Shown here in pieces: positions 59,005 to 64,000 of a DNA stretch of 64,000 bases (positions are counted from its first letter, which is position 1; each line of letters starts with the position of its first letter). The notes under the pieces were generated by a model. That model did not search any database and was not told where the DNA came from. It saw nothing but the letters and a program-made list of their open reading frames with translations. This DNA comes from Acanthopleura granulata. Its lineage: Eukaryota; Mollusca; Polyplacophora; Chitonida; Chitonidae. Location: assembly GCA_016165875.1 (NCBI GenBank), contig JABBOT010000038.1, positions 434,001-498,000 on the forward strand, given 5' to 3'. The translations under genes and the position numbers were made by a program.

Positions 59005-60352
59005 TTAAGGTACAGAGTTATAACACTCTCGTAAACTCAGTCGCCAGGATGGACGACAAAAGTAATAAGCCCCGATCCTTGCACCAGGCGGGAATGTGTA
59101 AGACGTTTGAGAAGCAATTACTTGTCCGTGCTTGGGGCAGTTGTTGGACATCCTCTCAGTAACCACTTCCCTTAGCCAGACGTGACCTGCACACGGGAAG
59201 AGACTGTCAGATTCATAAACTCTATAATGAGCATACAACACTTTGAATGCATAATGTGGAGACAGCTTCAAAGGTTTCAGAAGATATGTTTCAAATTTGC
59301 CTTTATTGTATTTAACTCTGCATAACCCGGAGATGAAGAATGTATAAGTATTTATGTTTATTAATTTATCCTGACGAATTTATGAGATGTTGCAATAAAG
59401 TATCGATTTATTTATATATTTATTTATTTCATTGGTGTTTTACGCCGTACTCAAGAATATTTCACTTATATTATGGCGGCCAGCATTATGGTGGGAGGAA
59501 CCCGGGCAGAGCAAGTCGCGATTCAGGCACATATATTTGTATTCGACCTGAGGACTTTTCACACACTAAACGATTTTGAAACTTTGACTTTATATATATA
59601 TCATGTCGAGAATATCGATTGTCTTGTATACATCACTGAAAACTATTTAATTCTTACCAACTTTATTTGCTATTTAATATATATTTTTTCATGCATATTC
59701 CTTTTGAGAACTGATGTTTGATGTTGTTTTGGAAATGGTATTTTTTTTAACTTGGTTGTTCCGGTTATCGACTTGAGCGGGCTCTTCGTGGTTTACCAGT
59801 AATATACAAGTGCAGGACTTTGGGCCATGCACAGTTATTTCCCCTCCACCGTTTCCCGTCAGGGCAAAGAGGATCATCTCTCTTCTCCCCACATTGTAGG
59901 TTCAAAGCCACTTTAAAAAAATAGCCTTTCTATTTATGTAGTAATTTCACAAAGATCACACATCTAAACATGTCCTACAACATGTCCAAATGTCATAAAC
60001 CACCATTTTCTCAAAATAAATCAGCTGAAATGCAGGTACTAGCTTTCCATCGCCATAGAAACAGGGTGTAGGGGGGCACTTGCTCATTGGATAATATTTT
60101 CCTCACTTTAATTGTAGCCTCAAGTAATGGGGTTTTTTTTCCAACCATTATTTGTCATAGTTTATAAATGCAAAGTTACCTGGCAGTACTTCAGAGATAC
60201 AACCAATCCCTACCCTTTCCATCCGTTTTCTCTGCGCCTGAATCTTGTATACAAAATCCAATTAGTGTTCTTATACCTGTGTGTCCACGACGTTCAGGGA
60301 CAGCTGGAGCGACCTTCACGACCCAATCATACGGAGCTGTAAAATTGACATG
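59005..60352 (-). CDS. Two 3' exons of an unrecognised minus-strand gene
   Basis: Exon 60352-60277 (76 nt) follows TTTTGCAG and ends CACACAG with GTATAAG. It can join the exon 59186-59005, which follows a good pyrimidine tract and CAG (CTCTTCCCGTGTGCAG) and ends in TAA. The phases agree (out 1, in 1). The readable protein is HVNFTAPYDWVVKVAPAVPE and, in the last exon, TERMSNNCPKHGQVI, SYTFPPGARIGAYYFCRPSW and RECYNSVP. Upstream exons were not found with confidence, so the N-terminus is missing. Three cysteines and Tyr/Trp/Arg-rich ends suggest a compact extracellular domain. I do not recognise the family, and the call rests on splice signals only. Confidence 0.4.
59398..59515 (-). mobile_element. 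SINE family 1, tail fragment
   Basis: ATTTATTTATTTCATTGGTG, then TTTTACGCCGTACTCAAGAA and CCAGCATTATGGTGGGAGGA. Only the 3' half is left. It lies in the intron between the two exons at 59-60.4 kb. Confidence 0.8.
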
Positions 60353-60517
60353 CTGCAAAACGAAGACATCGGTAATAAAAAAAAAACATAGCATATAAAT
60401 TTCCCCTGTGCTCGTGTGTGTGTTTTTTTTAACAAGTTGTGACCGCGACATCTTCAGTAAGTCGTGCTCTCGACATTATTGACCAGTGAAAACAATCAGG
60501 ACAGGTATATTGTTAAA

Positions 60518-61300
60518 ATGGAGGATATCCTTCAATACTCTCTAATTCAGGAATATTTTGAACTTGGATTAAGCGATAATGACATACAGTTAATTCTTCA
60601 TGAGGAGCACTGGCTGAATATTTCAGTGAGGCAGAAACTAATCCGAAAACTAAAGCGACTGTCATGTAGGCATTGCAGTGATCCGAGGGGTGTTGCGGAG
60701 TTTATACAGGGTTATCTGAGGGTGTTTAGTCAGTGATATGGCTATCGCATGACGGATGGCAAATGCATAGTTGAAGGACTAAGGGTGCGCATTGAGGATA
60801 TTAGATTGCTGTTAGAAATTGCTGCAGCCACGTGGTGTAGAACTAAGACAACGAGGACGGCTTTGCAGGAGAGCATATTATGCCGAAGGTTCTAATTTCA
60901 TTTGGCATATTGACGGGTATGACAAGTCAAAGCCATTTGGTCTGGCAATTCACGGATGTATTTGTTACTTCTCGACAGAAATTGTCTCATTCAGTATCTA
61001 CCACACAAACAATAATTCAAGAATTGTATGGGGTTATTTCAGTTCAGAGTGTAAGGGATACCCCCGGTAGTGTTACAGCTGATTTCGGGGCAGAAAACGG
61101 ACACATCAGGCATTTTCAGAAATTTCTAAGACGTGGTGGACGCGATCCACAGGCAACCCCTTGCTATACAGATGGAAAGCGCAGAAAATCAAAGGATAGA
61201 AACTTGGTGGGATACCTACGGCGAGAGAGTTTACATTTTTGGATAGAACATTCTAGCGGGCTGCGTGGAAGAGAAGACTTTGTGTGGGCAGTTCTCTGGA
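60518..61300 (+). pseudogene. Integrase-core (rve-like DDE) transposon protein, broken
   Basis: The ATG at 60518 opens MEDILQYSLIQEYFELGLSD and a frame ending at about 60737 with an N-terminal helical part and DPRGVAEFIQGYLRVFS. After frameshifts, a second frame reads YYAEGSNFIWHIDGYDKSKP (first Asp) and a third TADFGAENGHIRHFQKFLRR (second Asp) and NLVGYLRRESLHFWIE. The usual catalytic Glu before the LR-R-WI part is not seen (Asn-Leu in its place). This is the integrase-core protein that occurs in many copies in fish and invertebrate genomes and is thought to be a transposase or its relic. At least three frameshifts make it non-functional. Confidence 0.7.
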
Positions 61301-61371
61301 TAAAAGCCTCTTGCAATTCTGTCTCACGTATGTCTTACACGTGAATGCACAAAACTTTTCATGACTCCATA

Positions 61372-61630
61372 GTTTTAATTTATTTTATTTATTTCTTTGA
61401 TTGCTGTTTAGCGCCGTATTCATGAATATTTCACTCAAACATGTTATACGACGGCGGTCAGCATTATGGTGGGAGGAGGCCAGACCGTGGCCGATGGAAA
61501 CCCACGACAATCCGCAGGCAGGCCTTCCCATGTGGAAGAGGAAGCCAGCCTACATAGGCTAGACGAACTCACAGCCACCGCATTGGTGAGAGGCATCCAG
61601 GTCATTACGCTGCAATAACCCCCTCGGTTT
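61372..61630 (-). mobile_element. SINE family 1, near full length
   Basis: It has a TTTATTTATTTCTTTGATTG tail, then CGCCGTATTCATGAATATTT, an 11-bp insertion (ACATGTTATAC-like) beside CGACGGCGG, and the box B region CTAGACGAACTCACAGCC. It starts about 70 bp after the integrase-core relic. Confidence 0.85.
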
Positions 61631-62865
61631 TAAAGAATGATTAATATTAATAATGTGACTGTCTAGTTTGTAACATGTTATTTATCACGAATGACTTTTG
61701 AATGTAAATAGGTTATAGTGAACATAATGCCAGCTACTAAACCTGAATTAATTATCAAAGGAATTATCCAGAAGTGTTCTAAAAATATTTAAGAAAGTCT
61801 AACAGCGTTTATCAGCGGGATAAATTGCATATTATCATCACTAATTTGCTGCTCATTTGGTGACGCCATTTTGCCATTTTAGCCTTCTGAAATGACGTCA
61901 CATTGCCATGGAGCTCCCTTTTGGTAATAAAATAAAAACTTTTGCAAAATTAGATGTAAACGTATGTGACCAGACCAAAAAAATCTGGAAAAATACAAAA
62001 TGAACACAAAACTGCCAGATATCCAATTCAAGAGTTTGACCTTTGTTTTATTTTCAAATGGCCCAGTTCGGAAGTTTGTCAGGACACAGCGTCGTCTGTC
62101 TTTCAGCGACCCTTCTCGTAGCTTCCCCGCCGCCTGCATAGGTGTCAGGATTAGCTGGCTGTAGACATCAGCTAGTATACCAAACACAGCAGGGTATTTC
62201 AACAGATTTTTTTCTGTCGATATATGGGAAAGACATTTCCTTAATAAATCTGCAGGCTTCGCTACCGGGTAAGGGGAAATTGTGCCTCAAAATCTTCTCA
62301 TTTTCGGACTGTGGAGGCTGGGAGTCGGTTTTCTTGCCAACTCCACCGGACGAATTACCGCATCCTCCTGGCCAGTACGTAATCATTATAACCCCGGTAG
62401 CAGCTGTCAGCTCCACGTAAATCTATGAAAGTCCAGTTAGGCTAAAATACTGCAATTTAACTTAAAATAACCCCAAATTCCGATTTATTGCTCCGATATC
62501 TGTCCATCCACTGAACCTCCACTAACAACCAAGAGCTGGGGCAATGTGACGCCGCAGCCGAAGTATCACGTGACGTTTTCAGGGCTGCTGATAGGCCAAA
62601 TCCCTCATAGCTTCTACAGCATGGCTACACTGAGTAAAGAGCCTGGTAATTCCCTCTTCCCAGAATCTTCTCGGATTTTAAAACACCACTAATTTTTTTT
62701 CTCTGACAGCCATGGTTAATTACTACTTTTTTCCGTGCATCTATAGTGGCAGGCTTTAAGTTCACTTTGATTCTACATGAAAAACACTGAAAATAACCTC
62801 CTTAAAGATCATAAAATCTAGCACTTTTTGCTTACACACGTACATGGTGTTCCTTCCTTTATGTT
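61631..62865. other. No secure gene; CpG-containing part near 62.5 kb
   Basis: The part around 62540-62600 (GACGCCGCAGCCGAAGTATC, then ACGTGACG) looks promoter-like, and minus-strand frames at 61880-62420 are open, but frames overlap and no clear donor is found. I leave the gene uncalled. Confidence 0.35.
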
Positions 62866-62867
62866 AG

Positions 62868-63189
62868 ACTGAGCTTGACACCGCGAGGAAAGTTTGGAAA
62901 AATCACACTATCCGGCCCTCAACAAATCCCAGGTGTTCCCTTTGGTCGTCCAGTTCAGATGTACCACATCCCTGGTTTGTGGGGTGCCACTGATAAGCTT
63001 TGTCACGTTTCTGAAGAAGATCTTCAAATTTGCGGAGAGAAATGTGAATTCCGGTCGGTGGTACCATATGACAACTACAGCTATGATGCTTGCGTGGACA
63101 TTATGCGCAGGGAAGAACTGCAGCCGGTGATAAATTTATCAGATGCTACAGATCTATGTCTATATTTAAGGCCAGAATTACTGTCTTGA
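62868..63189 (+). CDS. Candidate terminal exon of an unrecognised plus-strand gene
   Basis: A pyrimidine tract and AG (TTCCTTCCTTTATGTTAG) precede the open frame, which enters in phase 2 and runs to TGA at 63187-63189. The readable protein of about 106 residues includes KITLSGPQQIPGVPFGRPVQ, YHIPGLWGATDKLCH, EDLQICGEKCEFRS and NLSDATDLCLYLRPELL. The composition is protein-like, with five Cys and low codon noise. The upstream exons were not found. I do not recognise the family; a chance frame is possible. Confidence 0.35.
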
Positions 63190-63248
63190 ACGTTTTCGAA
63201 AGACACAGGCTACCTTGTTGCGTTTATGAGAATCCCTACAGGGGGTAT

Positions 63249-63560
63249 ATCTAGTGTTCCCTACCGAGTGTTGGTCAGTGTTTAGTGGTCTGTGCCGAGT
63301 GTCTGTCAATGTCTAGTGGTCTCTACCGAGTGTCGGTTAATGTCTAGTGGTCTCTACCAAGTGTCAGTGGTCTTTACCGAGTGTCGGTTAATGTCTAGTG
63401 GTATCTACCAAGTGTCAGTGGTCTCTACCGAGTGTCGGTCAATGTCTAGTGGTCTCTGCCGAGTGTTGGTCAATGTCTAATGGCCTCTACCGAGTGTCGG
63501 TCAATGTCTACAGGTATCAGCCGAGTGTCGGTCAATGTCTAGTGATGTCAGCCGAGTGTC
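63249..63560. repeat. Minisatellite of about nine units near 31 bp
   Basis: The unit is about GAGTGTCGGTCAATGTCTAG, then TGGTCTCTACC, with shorter variants that lack the middle. It starts about 60 bp after the candidate exon's stop. Confidence 0.85.
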
Positions 63561-63732
63561 AATGTGTCAATAACATCAATGATGTTCTGGTAAAATTGCG
63601 CTTCACATTTTGGTGAAGGTCATACTCAGAAGTTTGAAACGCCAACCTTTGGTTTCATGTGTCAATAACATCAACGATGCTCTGGTAAAATTGCGTTTCA
63701 CATTTTCGTCAAGGTCATACTCAGGATTTGTG
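63557..63732. repeat. Direct duplication of about 75 bp
   Basis: GTGTCAATAACATCAATGAT...TCTGGTAAAATTGCG...TCACATTTTGGTGAAGGTCATACTCAG recurs about 97 bp later with a few changes. The first copy touches the end of the minisatellite. Confidence 0.8.
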
Positions 63733-64000
63733 ACTTTCGCTTGTCTGCTCAAAATAATTTCATAAACTGTTTATTGTATGTATAAAGCATCTTGAAGGTC
63801 TATATGAGATTGACGTGGTTCCTTTAGTCCTTGTGCGACTCTTAGATCCTTCGGTGGACAAGATCCGTCTCATCTTGTTACAATTTAAACCCCTAGAGTT
63901 CTAAACTGGATGAGCACGTGTGATACTGTCAAGACTAGAGATCTACAGCCTTAAGGGAGATCACTGGGATGAATTATTACGATCAACCGTCGTGGGAGAC
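63733..64000. other. Window end, nothing recognised
   Basis: Unique DNA without supported exons or repeats. Confidence 0.4.

Noticed and set aside
59689..59892. Minus-strand frame with LTGNGGGEITVHGP, possible middle exon between 60277 and 59186
   Set aside because: No good acceptor precedes it, and the outer exons already join in phase without it.
61879..62416. Minus-strand frames beginning MELTAATGVIMITYW and reading LADVYSQLILTPM, possible first exon
   Set aside because: Two overlapping frames compete, no convincing donor ends either, and no downstream exon could be joined in phase.

Overview
This is a window of an invertebrate animal genome. The genes are split by GT-AG introns, the intergenic DNA is long and AT-rich, and there are many minisatellites and at least thirteen copies of one tRNA-derived SINE. 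The SINEs and the overall texture resemble mollusc DNA, perhaps a bivalve. That placement is an impression from the repeats and not a proof. There are no bacterial operons, rRNA genes or CRISPR arrays.

Layout: (1) 44-7695, minus strand: a nine-exon gene whose exon phases agree at every junction, encoding an alpha-helical ARM-repeat-like protein of about 383 residues. Two of its introns hold minisatellites. One is an array of seven 101-bp units related to the 3' part of exon 4. (2) 7.7-12 kb: promoter side and intergenic DNA with a CGAGA-rich stretch and a hairpin. (3) 12.1-20 kb: a decayed Polinton/Maverick-type element (A) with an adenain-like protease, packaging ATPase, capsid-side ORFs, a B-family polymerase N-terminal remnant and a RING-like remnant. 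(4) 20-28.6 kb: degenerate minisatellites and one SINE. (5) 28.9-37.1 kb: a second decayed Polinton-type element (B) with major capsid protein, ATPase, small ORFs, DDE integrase and protein-primed-type DNA polymerase B on the opposite strand. (6) 37-43.6 kb: no gene seen; a MITE-like inverted-repeat element at 40.5-40.8 kb. (7) 43604-49479, minus strand: a six-exon, phase-consistent short-chain collagen C4-like gene of about 303 residues. (8) 49.5-59 kb: SINEs and a 1.6-kb inverted-repeat element carrying sixteen 48-bp units. (9) 59-64 kb: two exons of an unrecognised minus-strand gene, an integrase-core transposon pseudogene, one candidate terminal exon on the plus strand, and short repeats.

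The host genes appear intact. Almost every gene in the two Polinton elements carries stops or frameshifts, and three of the ATP-binding or catalytic motifs examined are altered, so both elements look like old insertions. Their ATPases are different in sequence, so they represent two lineages and not one element cut in two. The least expected structure in the window is the 101-bp array in the ARM-like gene: each unit holds a 77-nt open segment with the same entry and exit phase as the neighbouring exon, so it could be a decayed or active set of mutually exclusive exons.
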